A DNA stretch of 64,000 nt from Plotosus lineatus (taxonomy: Eukaryota > Chordata > Actinopteri > Siluriformes > Plotosidae): contig CM045733.1 of assembly GCA_024760905.1 (NCBI GenBank), positions 14,667,501-14,731,500 on the forward strand, written 5' to 3'. The notes beneath the pieces are model-generated. The model made no database searches and was not told the DNA's origin. It was given only the letters and a program-made list of their open reading frames with translations. Each line of letters starts with the position of its first letter. The stretch's first letter is position 1. This document shows, in pieces, positions 13,388 through 28,100 of the stretch. A program made the translations under genes and the position numbers.

Positions 13388-14989
13388 CTGCAGAGCAGGT
13401 TGTGACCCGCTCTTTTCCCATCGCCGCCCTCACCAAGGAAAAGAAATTAGCATCACTCAATGTTCCTATGGACCAGTTCATTCAGGAAGGCCTGCAGCTT
13501 CGCTCCTCTACCTTCCAGGTATCACAGATGAACAGAGTCACATCCTTCCCTCTCTGTGTTTTCATTGCCTCATCTCATATCTCTCTCTCTCTCTGCTCTA
13601 GCTGATGAGGATAGCGTTTGATGATGAGGTGGCATCAGACCTGGCCGAAGTTTTCAGGAAACATGTGCACAAACTGCGCTACCCCCAACACGTGCATGGC
13701 ACATTCGCCTTCACCGTGGGTCAGTCGGCCAAAATGCTAGTGGAACACAAAACCAAAGACAAGAACCAGTCTCTAAAGTGAGTCTCGTACCTCTGCTCTG
13801 TTATCATTTATATTAATATACATTAATTTACATTAATATCTATCCCGCACAGATCAGGTCTAGTGTGAGAAATCTGTTTTTGTTCACACACATCACTCAC
13901 TGAGTTGATTTAGTTTAGTGTAATTACGCTCCAGCACGTTCACAGCAAGGAGGTCCTGGGTTCGATCGTTGTGCTGCTTGGTGGAGTTTTCATGTTTTCC
14001 CCATGCCTGCATGGGTTTCCTCCAGTTTCCTCCCACAGTCCAAAAACATGCCCAGCAAGGCATTGGCTGTTCCAAGTGGCCCCACTTGTGAGGTTGAGTG
14101 TGAATGTCTGCAATGTCCTGGTGAGCTGTTCACGGTGTACTCCACTTTCACATAGAGTTAGGTGAGATGGGCGTTTAGCCTCCCCACGACCCTAATTAGG
14201 ATTAAGGTAAGGTAAGTCTGTTGGGTTTTTACACCCGAGCCTAGTGGCTTAGCCTCGTGGCTCATCAGGTAGGTACTTATCCCCGGTTTCTGTAGCGTGA
14301 AGCGACCAGGAGTTCAACTCCCCCTGGATGGGACGCTAGTCCATCGCATTCCCAGTTTATTTTACTGGTACCCATTTATACTGCTGGGTGAACAGAGGCA
14401 CACTTGTGGTTGAGACCTTGCCCAGGGGTCTTAGCACAGTGAGGGTCTCAGTGGGATTCGAACTCACAACCTCCCGATCATGAGTGCAGCACCCTAACCA
14501 CTACGCCACCGGCCCCACAATTAGGATTAAGCAGCTTGGAGAATGAAGGAATGAATGACTTTGTCTAATCTGCAGATGGTGATTTCCTAGATATCACTTG
14601 TGTGCAGAGGTTTGTCCACCCCCGTGTCAGGACATGTGGTTGTTGAGTTCTTAAAGCTGTTGATTTCCTTTACTGTAAAAACATTTTTGATTCTGTTTTG
14701 CATGTAATTCAGGTCACAGGTAGTAACAGCATATGATCAGATTTACTCTCCTTCCTGATCTAATGTAAGAGTTTTGTCATGCAGGTGTCAGAAACATTGT
14801 CTGATAATTAATTAATATAAGTATAACCAAGACGTCTTCACTGAGCTCCTGACTAGAGCCCCATACACCTGGAAGATGACGTGGACGGTTGTCCCGTGTC
14901 CATGCCTCCATAGGAAACCTGTCAGAAAAGGCTGTCTTGTCACCAACAAAAAAAATGGATTTATTATAAATGAAACTGGACCCCCCCCC

Positions 14990-15060
<71 letters not shown>

Positions 15061-16629
15061 TGTATCATACACCAGTGCTAAGATTCCCACATAATAAAAA
15101 AAAAACAGTCTAACCTAGGTAAGTAGATTAGGTTTCACTGTGCAAAACAACATTAATGGGAGCACGGAGCATGAACTCGTTAAATGGATAATAAAACTAA
15201 CAATACAATAGTCTTACATTTTTTGCAGTGGTTCGCTTCCAGCCCTTCCTGCAGATCAAGAAAATCCACGAGTTATTGACGGGTTTTAAAACCCTATGTA
15301 TGATATTACATGCGCTAAACTATGCTTCTATACACACATTCTGTAGTATAGCCAGTCTTACTCATTAATACAGTAATAATGCAGTAGAATGTAGCAATAA
15401 TTAAGTAAAAAGTTTTACATTTTGTACCGTGATAATATTATAAATAAATAAAGCGCTTAGGCTCCTTACCAGAAGCTAGAGAAGATGCAGGGCGTTTGAG
15501 TGACATCATAGGGCTTAAATAATCATTAAAAACACACTAAAAAAACATGAATTCACAATTCAAGCAATCATGTTGATGACATGTGCGTGAAGGAGGAAAA
15601 AAAAAAAGGTATACACATCACCTGCAACCAATCAGCAGGAGGGAGAAACAAAAGCTCTCAGCCATTGGCTAAATTTGAATGACGTGCCAGTTACTTCCGG
15701 GTTTGTCGCCAATACACGAGTGTGCGGGGGCACGAGCGCTGAACCACAAATGGTAAAGGGCCTACTGTACAAGTGATACGAATTAATATGGAAATAAGAT
15801 AACCTAGTGTTTGCCCTTAGTCAGGAAATGCAGGGCAGATTTTTAAAAAAAATTATTTCACACATGTTTGAAGATGATTGTGTCCTTAAGGGACACACCT
15901 TTCTCTTATAACCCGAACTTCGGATACATTTCAATAGAGATATCTGTCAGATGCGCCGTTTTTATGTAGTGCCTAAGTCGATGTATAATGTACTCCAATA
16001 ATGGACTTCCTGTGTAGGACCCTGAAGACGATCACTTGGTAGACACGCAACGCACCACCTTTTCATCAGCTCGTTTCTTTCGTCATTCCGAGCTGGTTCT
16101 CCATTATGAGGCTGCATTAGAGAATCGGCGCGAGTGCTGAATAATTTAACTGTGGAATTTGTGTTTCTTCTTTGTTCATGTTCACCAATGGTTGTACCTC
16201 ACGTCTGTCACACAGTTAGGCATCAACTTGTTTCATCATTTCTGCCAAAGCATCGGTTGCCCTCTTTTTCTCTTCCCAGGAGTGCACTTGAAATATCGCT
16301 TCTCATTCTTCGAGAGAAAAGCTGATTGTCTATAAAATCTTGCTTTGGTCAACACTAACACTTCATTGATGTGTTTTGTCACAGCACAGCAGGAAATGCA
16401 TATCATTTAGTTAAGAGGTAAAAAGGAAAGCATTGTTCAGGGTGTCGTACCTCCTAAAGCTCTTTTCAACCTTCTGTTTCAGAACACTTTCTAAAAATCT
16501 GGTAAAGAGCGCAAAGAGGACCATCGGGCGACAGTACGTCACCCGGAAGAAGTACACTCCTCCAACCTGGGAACACCGTAGCAGTCTACAGTCTGAAATG
16601 GACGAAGATGAGATATCAGGTATTTCACA

Positions 16630-16673
<44 letters not shown>

Positions 16674-18953
16674 ACCATGTGCATCACACACACTCACAAG
16701 GATGGTTCTCTTTCAGGGTAGGATCTCATTCACTCGTTTTAGATTTGATATCTAAATAGCCTTCTTTATATTTAATAGTATGATTCTATTCCACTGTGTA
16801 GATCAATGTGCATCATGTTTACTTACATAGTCATGAACATGAGCACTGAAGAGAAGTTATCAGCACTTGTAACACCACCACCCCACCCACCCACCCCAAT
16901 CCATCACATCATTGTTACTGGTTTCCGGTTAAAAATAAATGATTGATGACCCGGATGGCTAAACAGACGAATGGATGATGACGGTCGCATTCATTCATTC
17001 ATTCATTTTCTATAACTGCTTAATCATAATTAGGGTCATGGGGAGGCTGGCGCCCATCCCAGCCGACTCCGGGCGAGGGCAGAGTACACCCTGGATAGCT
17101 CGCCAGGCCATCGCAGGGCAGAAACACGCTGACGTCTTTGCAGCTACTCTTGTTGAAAGTCAGCAATGGTTCTTTTACATGAACCTCACACCATAGACTG
17201 TGAGAGACATGGCCGGCCTTTGATAACCCAGTTAGCTGCACTGGGTGGACAGTAACAACCCACTGTGAGTGGGTCTTGAACCCCCAACCTTAGGATCAGT
17301 GATCCAGCACCTTGGTGGTCGTATATACAGTGATCCCCCCCCCCCGGCGAAATACGAAAAATCGCGAAATGACTTCTGCCACTTCTTAAGGACACCCATC
17401 CATCTATATATTATATAAAATTTATATAGAAGTTTATTTTAAAGTGTTCTATGCATGTTAATGTCATGTAGGTAACGTGTATTAATATATAAATAAATTA
17501 TACACCTTATAATGATAAAAAATATATATAAATACTGTATAACAAACCTTATAAACAACAAATCTACGGCCACATCAAGAAGGAGAATCACTGGCGGCAC
17601 TGGTGCTTGGTTTTGGCTCATCAGCGCCTCCAGAGCCTTTGCTTTAGTACGTACACTGTGTGTGTTTCCAACTCAAAGGCGTTTAACTCTCTTTCTCTCT
17701 CTCTCTCTCTCTCTCCTCGTACACTGCATGTGCTGGTGAGGGGCATGGCTGTTACACGCAGGCGAAATCCAGAGAGTGCGCCTGAAGCCACTCAGCCATC
17801 AGCGCACTATAAATAGCTCCGTGCTCAACCAGTTTCTGTGTTGATACTCTCCCAGTGATTTTGGTTTTTGTTTTCCCCTCACCACTACGGTGAACACAAG
17901 TTTTTTCTCGCACCCCAGTGCTTCCCCTGAGCTCAATAAAAGTCATTGTTTCATGAGGGAGGAAAGGTGTGTTCAATGCTGGGAAATATAATCTCGACCA
18001 ATCGGCTTGCTGGATTCACAGCCAATCAGAGAACACTCAAGTCAAGCAGGATAACAGAGCATGCTGGGTAGCGTAGTTGAATGTACATGTAGTGCTGTAC
18101 TGATCATGAATTTTGAATAATCTTTCATTTTTTAATTTCCTGATGGGAAATCCCACGATATTGCGGGGACGTGAAGTAGGAAACAAGAACTGGTGGGGGA
18201 TTACTGTAGTTAAAAGGAAGGATATTTAGGATGGATGGATGAATGAATATATAGATATGTGGATGGACAAAAAATATCGATGGATGAATATAGTTGGTGG
18301 ATGAGTAGAAATGGACAGATTTAGTTGAATGGATGGATTGATGCATGGATTGTTGTGTGCATGAATAAAAGTGGCGAAATTTCTTTGGATAGATGAGTCG
18401 ATAAATATCTGGATGGATATAGTAGGCACTTAATTCTGAAAGGAAGGTGATAAGTTATTAGTATTAAAGTATTTAATTTGAAATGTGATGCTTTATTTAA
18501 TTATTGCTATATTTTTATTACTTATTTCTCTTTCGTAATCTTATTTCATTATATATTTTTTCCCATCTGGTTAATTTTCTCCATTTCTTTAGAATAATAT
18601 GCAAAAATGTATTTGTTTGACAGTGGCGTCTCTATAACGTCTTCTATTTTATCTGTGCTTTGCTAATTGGTCAGTGTCTGAGGAGCTGGAGCAGAGCGCG
18701 CTCACACTTTCCTCCACCATCCGCTCATCTGACCGCCAGACCATGAGCAACGTCGTGGAGCGTGCTTGTTGTCGTGACTACCAACGGCTGGGTCTGGGCA
18801 CGCTCAGTAACAGTCTGACGCGCTCAAAGAACGAGCCTTTCCGCATCTCCACTGTCAACCGCATGTACACCATCTGCAGGAGGTGAGATCGCCTGAGTCC
18901 TGAAACTGAGGTTCACCCACTGCCCTCTTTTTTGCCGTCTTTAGTTTATTAGT

Positions 18954-18993
<40 letters not shown>

Positions 18994-19412
18994 AGTTATC
19001 CGGGCCTGCTGATTGTGCCCCAGAGCATCCCAGACCCTACCCTGCACCGGATCTCTCGCTGCTACAGACAGAATCGCTTCCCTGTGGTGTGCTGGAGGAA
19101 CTCGCGCACTAAAGCCGTGCTCCTGCGCTCGGCCGGTCTGCACGCCAAGGGAGTCGTAGGATTCTTCAAATCTCCCAACGCTTCTAGTGCGGGTAAGAAA
19201 AGTGTTTCAAGGTGCAAAAAATTCCGCTGATTTAGCCGTTTATAGGACAAGTTGGTGCTCCATTGTTCTCAGTCCCATATTTGTCTCTTACAAACCACTG
19301 GGACTGGAGACTCCTTCCAGAAATGTTAGCCATGCAATGTTAAACAGATTTTCATATTCTTCATCCTGGTATTATATTTTGGTGCATAATCTTTTAAAGG
19401 GATTTTAATTAT

Positions 19413-19460
<48 letters not shown>

Positions 19461-20328
19461 CAGGTCCCTCTCAGGCTGACTCTGCCAGTTTGGAGCAGGA
19501 AAAATACCTGCAGGCTATTATCAGCTCCATGCCTTCCTACAGCGAGGCCAGTGGAAGAAACACACTGAGCAGCTTCTCATCTATGCACATGAGCACCTCA
19601 GGTTTAGAAAAAACACACGCACACCCTCTCACCAGTTATCGTATGTAATTTAGGGAATAGTCTAGAAATTCTCGCAGATTGATGTCTACTGGTAATCCAA
19701 GCGTCTCGCCTTAGCCTTATCTTGCCTGAGGTACTCAAGTATCTGAGTGTGAGATCACACTTCCTATTATCAATGATCCGAGTACAGGGATCCCTCACTT
19801 TCTGCGGTTAATTGGGACTGAGATGCCCCTGCAACTGCCGAATTTCACGAAGTGGGATCATTCCCCCTGACTGACGTATACGTACAGATATATGTGCATA
19901 TAATATCAATAAATACATATTCAATGCTATAAATGCTTATAACAATTAAACATTCAAAAATAATGCATAAGATGGAAATAAAATATAAATGCACACATAC
20001 AGATGCATGTGCATGCACTCTGATGCACACCTCACATAAAAATGTAAGTAGTTTTGATGGTAGTTTTGATGTCTTGGGTTGTTTATTGTTTTTGTATGTG
20101 TTGGGTTTTTTTTTGCATAATTGGCTTTGTTTTGTGGCATTTTCCTTAACTTTCCCCTATTCTTCCTTAATTTCCTTATTTTTTTTAATTCGATGAATAT
20201 TTAAAAAAAAAAAACAAAACGTGATGCACTGAAGCCACATGAATTGAAGCGTGAAGTGGTGAGGGCACAAACTTTTGCAGCCGTCAGCTATTTTTTTATG
20301 AGCCACTCACAGTAAACAAATAAAAAGT

Positions 20329-20363
<35 letters not shown>

Positions 20364-21357
20364 AATTGTTTCAATGACCTTTGCAGTAAGCTCCAACATT
20401 GTTTGTGATTGGCCGGTTATCAGTCACATGACCGCTTTCTTAGGAAGTAGGCGATTCATGTCCACATTTACTGACAAAAGACCTGCCCTGTCTCAGAAAT
20501 CATTAATTCATTCACTATGTGCTGCCCTTATCTAGTAGCACTACCTGTAGATTTCTTGCTCGATTCGTTACCATCGGTTGTAAACTACTTTTCATGATGC
20601 ATTATGGGATACATTGAGTTTGCTGTATAGTGTATATGATTCTCCAAAATATATTTGGACACCGCTACAAAAAGGTGGACTCAGTATATGATGCATTGGG
20701 CAGTGAGTGATTTCGAACACAAGCCTGAACTACAAATCTGAGTGAGCTGATTGTGTGTTTTTAGACTCGTCTGAGAAACTGAGACAGCCGAAAATCGGAG
20801 CTCTTATGAAACAGGTCATGGGAAGTAAAGAGGACATGCCTGGAACCTTCAGTCGAGGAGGTGAGGACTCTTAATTTGTGTGGGTGGATGGGGGTGTGTG
20901 TGTGGATCAGAAATGTATGTTCTGTCTGTAGCTTTCATTCCTATTTCATTTCATCTCATAGTATATGTAGTTGAGTGGCGCCAGTATAGATGCCTGATAT
21001 AGAACGAATAAAACACTCAGGGACATGCTTTTGTAGGAAAGTAATCAACAGTGATGTGGTGCGATGCCCTGCAGGCTCGAGGTCTGTGTACGTTAATTTT
21101 CTGAATCTTTGTATGAAATTATACAGGTCATTAAAAGCACATGTACAGACCGTCAGCATGAAAAAAAAGTCAGATTTATCTTTTGGTTTTAGTTTGCTGT
21201 GAACTTTTGCATATCTGACAATCTGACCAATCAAATGAGGATTGACTGGGTGTGATGTCACACAATAGAAAGACAGGAAGAACAAGCCAGCAGAGTGCTC
21301 TTAGTTCTGTGTTGGCAGGACTTGCATCCAGGATTTATTTTACTATATTTCACATCA

Positions 21358-21391
<34 letters not shown>

Positions 21392-21500
21392 ATGCCCAGC
21401 ATCCTGTCTCTCAGCTTCACCTCTTAAATGAAATGAGTCTTCATGTTGTTTTCTCCTTTTCGTTAACATGGGTACTCTAAACAAGTTGCAACTCAAAGTG

Positions 21501-21560
<60 letters not shown>

Positions 21561-24500
21561 GATATTTAAAATTTTCCCACCTCCACAGCACAATTTCATG
21601 TTGTATTACTTTCTTATCACATCATGTCCCATAGTGTTAGACCCTCAATTCCCACAGTGGTTTACTAACAATTACAGCTTTTATTTCAATGTTTTTAACA
21701 ATACGTTGTGCAGTTTATCCGTTAATCGTAATATTTACATAACGTTTACTCATATTTATCAACATCAACACTACATAATCCTTCTGTCATGTAGCTGCCA
21801 GCGGATGCGTTGTTACTATAGAAACACCCAAGTAATCATATTCAGGTCTTCAGTAACACTGTGTAGTTATTGTACATTAGAATATTGTATGGTAGTAGTG
21901 TTAGCGTAGCTGTGCTAGAATGTGTGCCTCCAGTAATGCGTATCTCTTTATTCTCTGGCCCTAGCGCTGGGTCAGAGGGCAAAGGTCATCTCCCTCTCTC
22001 AGCCTAAGGGTTCAATCAAGGGCCGCAGCTCACCCCGAGGTACAGTACAGTCCAATCTGACCCCAATCCCCGCTCTCCAATCTAATTAATCAGATTTCTT
22101 AACAGTGATGTCGGCGTGTGTGAGCTGGTGCCCAGCCAGCACCGCTGTCCTTTTTCCTGGGCTTAACCGTTCACTGTGACCTCTGTGTCCAGTCCTGATC
22201 TATGTTTTGTCCATCTAGCCTGGCATCTCTTTGCACGTCGCCCCACTGTGTTCTGAAATTCTGCCAGCGTTGTTTTGTTTTGATTGTCTGTACGTGCTGT
22301 TTGTTATTGGTTGAACTGATTCACTCTGATTATATCAAGCAAGGCGTTAATTTGCAGTCGATCTCTGAATGTAGAAATGCACTCGAATCTGTATCCCGCT
22401 CAAATCTATCCCTCCGTCAACACAGCCTGCACATCCCATCCCATCCCATTTCAAGAGGTCTGTTGCTTTTCTGACCGTGTGTGTGTGATTTAGGGAAGTG
22501 GGGCAGTATCCGGGGCAGCGGGCGTCTAACTGCCTATAATCCTGAAGTAGGGACCCGGCTAGCAGGGAAGGACTCTCCTCAGGTGAATGGTGGACCGACT
22601 GAGACGTATTTCCGACAGCAACGAGCGTATCTCTATATCATCGGAGACAAGAACCAGCTCAAGGTACTGTATTCTGCGAGGAGGTCCAGACACACAAATT
22701 TCACTTTTTTTTTTTTTTCCTTTTACATTTTTATTAAAAAGTTGAATATAACGGAAAATAACAATTGTGGTCATTTCTAAAGAGTAAGCCAATGAGTTGT
22801 CATCAGCTTGGGTGTAGTCTGCCCTTGCCCAGAGTCAGCTGAGATGGGCCAAAATTAAATTGTTTCATAATTGTTTACTGAATGTGAGGTAGATATTGCT
22901 AAATAGTCACAGAGATGGAATACTGAGAGGACTCGGCGATATCCTCCATCCCTGAGGTGAATAATTGTTTTAGTATATAATACACAGAAACAGAAGAAAA
23001 GAAAACAACAATGAGATACAATGCTACCTCGACTTATGAATTTAATCCGTTCCGAGGGAGAGCTCGTAAGTCAGAGGTTCATTAGATAGATAAAACAGTT
23101 ATTCCCATAAGAAATAACAGAAAACCAATTAACCCGTTCCAACCCCCCTCCCAAACTCATATAACCTGTCACAAACGCGTATATTTGACCTAATATGTTA
23201 AAGATAAACATGTAAAAACAATAAATGTCATAATAATAATAAATGTATATTAACATTAATGAGGTAAGTCTGTTGGGTTTTTACACCTGAGCCTTGTGGC
23301 TCATCAGGCCGGTGCTTATTCTCGGTTTCCATAGCGTGAAGCGACCAGGAGTTAAACTCCCCCAGGATGGGACGCTAGTCCATCGCAGGTTACCTTCCCA
23401 GAATATTTTACTGGTACCCATTTATACTGCTGGGTGAACAGAGGCAGACTTGTGGTTGAGACCTTGCCCAGGGGTCTTAGCACAGTGAGGGTCTCAGTGG
23501 AATTTGAACTCACAACCTCCCGATCATGAGTGCGGCACCCTAACCACTACGCCACCGGCCCCTAATGATAATTAATAATAAATAATAATAAAACAAGAAT
23601 AAAGAATGTCAAGTAACCCTTCCGATCATCGACTGCGGCGAAGATATCACGTGGACTGGCATGAGGTGGTGCATAACTGAGGAGGAGAATTTTGTGCATG
23701 TGCATGCTACAAATGCCAGTGAGGAAAGGCTTGTGGTGAGCTCCCACAAGGCCAGTACTTCTCAAATAGTGGGGTGTGGTGTGAACCCTGGGGGGCGGGG
23801 CGCATATGACCCTGGGGAACATGCTTTTTTGCCATACTGTACTAGAATTAAGTGTGATTGCGCATCCTCTACTAGGTGGCAGTCGCGCTCTCACTGTTCC
23901 CTATGGTGTAGTGAAAAAGCACCAAGCAAATGATATGAAGTGCACTAAACACTATTTATAGTCACGCACAGGGCGCTGTGGGGGGGGGGGGTTGTTTTTT
24001 CCTATAGGGGGCGTCACAGAAAATAATTGAGAAGCACTACACAAGATGTTCTCGGAGCGTGGAGGAATACATGCGGAAGAATACAAGGCTAATTGGCCCA
24101 GAAAAGCTGTTTCTCCAGCAGAGCTTGGAAATCAAAATTCGCTCTTTGGATAGGGCAGATTTTTGGGTTCGATCGAAACTCGTATCAAGGAAAATTTATG
24201 AAAGATAGTTGTAAGTCAAGGTACCACTGTACAGTAAAACCTCCGCTGACGAACGCTTAAGCTCACGAACTTTTCGCCTCAAGAACATTAAATTTGCGAG
24301 CATATAGTCTCTGCTGACGAACTAATTTTCGGCGGACGAATCAAACCACGTGGTCGAACAGCGCCACGGTGGCGGCCACGAGAAGCTGACGCACGCTCAT
24401 GGCGTCACAGTTCGTCACCCCCTTTCTTTGAGTGCGGAAGTGGTTTGTGTTTGCTAGACATTTTGGACCATATTGAGTGTACTTTTGCTATTATGGGACC

Positions 24501-25064
24501 GAAAAAGACCCCACCACAGGCGGAGATCATTGAAAAACACGAACGAGGTGTGCGTTTGTGTGACTTAGCGTCCCAGTACCAGTACGCTAAGTCTACCATT
24601 GCTCCTATCCTTAAGAACAAGGAAGCTATTAATGGTGCGTGTGTGGCTAAGGGTGTTTCCAAACAGTAGGCGTTTCCAAACTCTCCTTCCAAACAGTAAG
24701 TCCCTCCCTCTCTCCTCCTCCCACTCCATTCCATCAAGCCATCAACTACCATCACAAAGGTAAATAAAACGACTTTATTATACAATACAGTTTATTTCTT
24801 TAATTACAATACAATAGCACATTTATTATACATAAAATAAGGTATATTTTTGTGTAGTTTTAAGGCTTATTTAGTAGAAAATTATGTTTTATGGGGACCT
24901 GGGAACGGATTATTCTCATTTTAATGGTTTCTTATGGGAAATAAATGTTCGGAAGACGAACTTTTCGCCTTACACACACTTTCTGGGAACCAATTATGTT
25001 CGTGAGCAGAGGTATCACTGTATTTATGGTTTACTTTTACATTTACAAGCTTGACAGTGGTGTG

Positions 25065-25110
<46 letters not shown>

Positions 25111-28100
25111 TGTGTGCAATAGAGACAGACAGTGTGTGTGAGTGAATCAAGGTGTGCGAGTGTGGCTGAGGGTTATTAGGTGTACTAACAGCTAACGTTT
25201 GTCTTTGTGTGTGCAGGGAGGAAAGCAGGACTCGTTCCAGCAGTGGGAGGTGGTACCCATTGAGGTGTTTGATGTCCGGCAGGTGAAGAACAGCTTTAAG
25301 AAATTAATGAAGGCCTGTGTTCCTTCGTCGAGTTACTTTCTGAACATGTCCTTCCACTGCTGCTTAGAAGAGTCGGAGTGGATGAATCTGGTAAAGCCGA
25401 CACCCCACCCCACCCCCCCAGAAAGGCTTAAGTGTCTTCTCTCTCTCCAGGCTTTCAGTGCCATTTCATTTGTGGTTAAATAAACATTGTGTGTTTGTTT
25501 TGTAGCTTCACAAACTCCTTCAGGTGTCTGTTCTGGTTGTGGAATTGCTCGACACTGGCTCGTCCGTGATGGTGAGCTTAGAGGATGGATGGGATGTCAC
25601 CACTCAGGTATGACCAGATCAGAGGCATTTGCAACGTTTCAACCTGGTGTAAGTACAGGATCTGAGCTCAGGGTGGTGTTCTGTGTAGGTGGTGTCTCTG
25701 GTGCAGCTGTTGTCTGATCGATACTACCGCACGTTCGATGGCTTCCGGTTGTTGGTGGAAAAAGAGTGGTTGTCATTCGGGCATCGCTTCAGCCATCGTG
25801 GCGCTCAGACACTGGCCAGCCAGAGCAGTGGCTTCACGCCGGTCTTCCTGCAGTTCCTTGACTGTGTGCACCAGGTACTGTTAAAGCCTTTCAGAACAAT
25901 AGCATGTACAATATATAAAGGGTCACATACAGTGTTGTTCCCCGGGTCCTGAAACACAAACAGGATACATATTGCCATGGAGATCAGTTGAAGAAGCCAT
26001 TTGATTTAACGATGTTTTACACTCTGCCCTTTACAGATCCATCATCAGTTCCCAATGGAGTTTGAGTTCAGTCAGTACTATCTCAAGTTTCTCGCTTACC
26101 ACTGTGTGTCAAATCGCTTCAGGACTTTTCTCCTGGACTCGGATTACGAGCGTATAGAGCTGGGTACGTCTCATTCCACCGTCACCTGAAACATTCAACT
26201 TGCACTTTTTAGCAAAGTTTTGTTATTATTTAAGTTTTTATAATTATACTATTTTAGTGTTTTTATTTCTTTTTATTTATTGTGGGGACCCCCCCCCCCC
26301 CCATTATTTTGCGTCATATTCTTGAAGTTTATTTAATTTTTGTAGTTATAATCTTGCTTTTTTTATATACCATATTTTCCGGACTATACGTGACTCCGGA
26401 GTACAAGTCACATTGGCTAAAAAATGCATAATAAAGAAGAAAAAAACACTATATAAGTCGCACTGGACTATAAGTTGCAAACTCATGGAAACTGTCTACC
26501 TTGGCTTGGAAATCTGCTGGCAGTTTTTGTGATGTTTTGGTCCTTGCTGTGATAGAGAGGGGGTTGCGTTGCATGAAGCGGTACCACCAAGAAAGTCCTC
26601 ACGCTAAGTCATTTCTATTTATCTGCTTGGCAACTACCTAGACATGAAGATGCAACTGCACTGTTGATCAGCCTCTCCCTGCTGCATGTTGCTCAAGCAC
26701 CCATGTGCAAACTCGTTCCTCGAGATGTGGCCATCTAGTTTTTTGCCCACGATTAGCTTGTTTTGTTTTCCTCGTTGCAGTAATAATAATCTTTGCATTT
26801 CTGCCCTCTTGTTGCCTTCTTGCGATTGTAAGTGGAAAAATAAACATGTGAAATTATGTTCGTTATTATTATGGCAAACAGAATTATATGTACTAATTTC
26901 ACTACCTGCGCTTAGAGGCGCAACTGCACTGTTTTAAAGCCTCTCCCTGCAGCACGTTGCTCAAGCATTCATGTGCGAGCTCATTCCTCTAGCTATGTCC
27001 ATCTAGCTTTTAGCCCACGATTAGCTTTTTGTTGTTTTGTCTTCTTTGCAGTAATAGTAATCTCCACTTTTCTCCAGTCCCTCACAAGTTTCTCGTTCAC
27101 TCCAAACTTTCTTTCTGCTGCTCGATTACCATTTTCTGCTGCATATTTCACGACTTGCAGCTTGTGATCCTCAGAATAGAATTTTTTTAGGGGGAATTTC
27201 TTCAGTGGTACAGGGTGAGCAGGTACTGGTACCTAAGCCTAGAGTGCTCGCTTGTGGTTGTGAGTGTCAAAATAACAAACGTGAAATTATGTTCGTTATT
27301 ATTATGCTGAACAGAATTATATGTAATAATTTCACAAATAAGTCGCTGTGGAGTATAAGTCACAAAGTCAGCCAAAGTCTGAAAAAAAAGTGCGACTTAT
27401 AATCCAGAAAATACGGTAGTTGGTCTGATAGACTTTTTAAGGTTGGTTTTTTTTTGTAGTAGTTTTCTTTTCGTAGTTCTAGTTTTCTTATAATTTTTTA
27501 AAGTTTGTTATTGTTTTTCGTAGTTATATTTGCCTTTTTTATTGTAGTTTTCATGCTTTCAGGTGATTTTTTTTTAAAGTTCTAACTGTATTTGTCGTTT
27601 GCTATAGTTGTAGGTTTTTAGTTATTATAAATGTTTTTGAAGTTATAGCCTTATATTGTGGCTACAGTCATAAATATTTTTTCAACAGTTATGGCTGTTT
27701 TTTTAATATGGCTACAGGCTTATAATTTTTAATAGTTATGGCTGTTTATTATTGTTTTCTAGTCATAGACTTTTTTTAAAAGATTTGTTGTTTTTAATTG
27801 TACGTTCTCTATTGTGGGTTTTTTGTAACTACAGTCTTATTTTTTCTTGTATATGTTTTTCATTTGTAGTGATAGCTAGTATTTTTTATTGTTTTAGAGG
27901 TTTTTGTAATTTATCCCCCACCCACAGATCCCGAAAATCTGCGAGTTATTGATGCGGTTATAAAACCCTATGTATGATATTACATACAATAAAATAAGCT
28001 TCTTAAACACATTCTATAGACAGTCAATTACAAAATTAAAAAGTTTTTACTTACTATGATAATATTTATTAATGAATAAAGCCCTTAGGCTCCTTACCAG

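Larger units (their letters stand above)
23019..24229. mobile_element. Tigger-like MITE carrying a SINE and a hAT element
   Basis: The left end CAATGCTACCTCGACTTATG and right end gtaagtcaaggtaccactg are inverted repeats with TA at 23017-23018 and 24230-24231. Inside are a SINE (23262-23562) and a hAT-like MITE (23753-24039). Confidence 0.85.

Noticed and set aside
18222..18425. Ile/His-rich frames in the GGAT repeat
   Set aside because: They arise from a degenerate tetranucleotide repeat and have no homology or splice context.
24493..24669. Small host gene with a helix-turn-helix
   Set aside because: It lies within inverted termini flanked by TA and matches the N-terminus of pogo/Tigger transposases, so it is transposon-derived.
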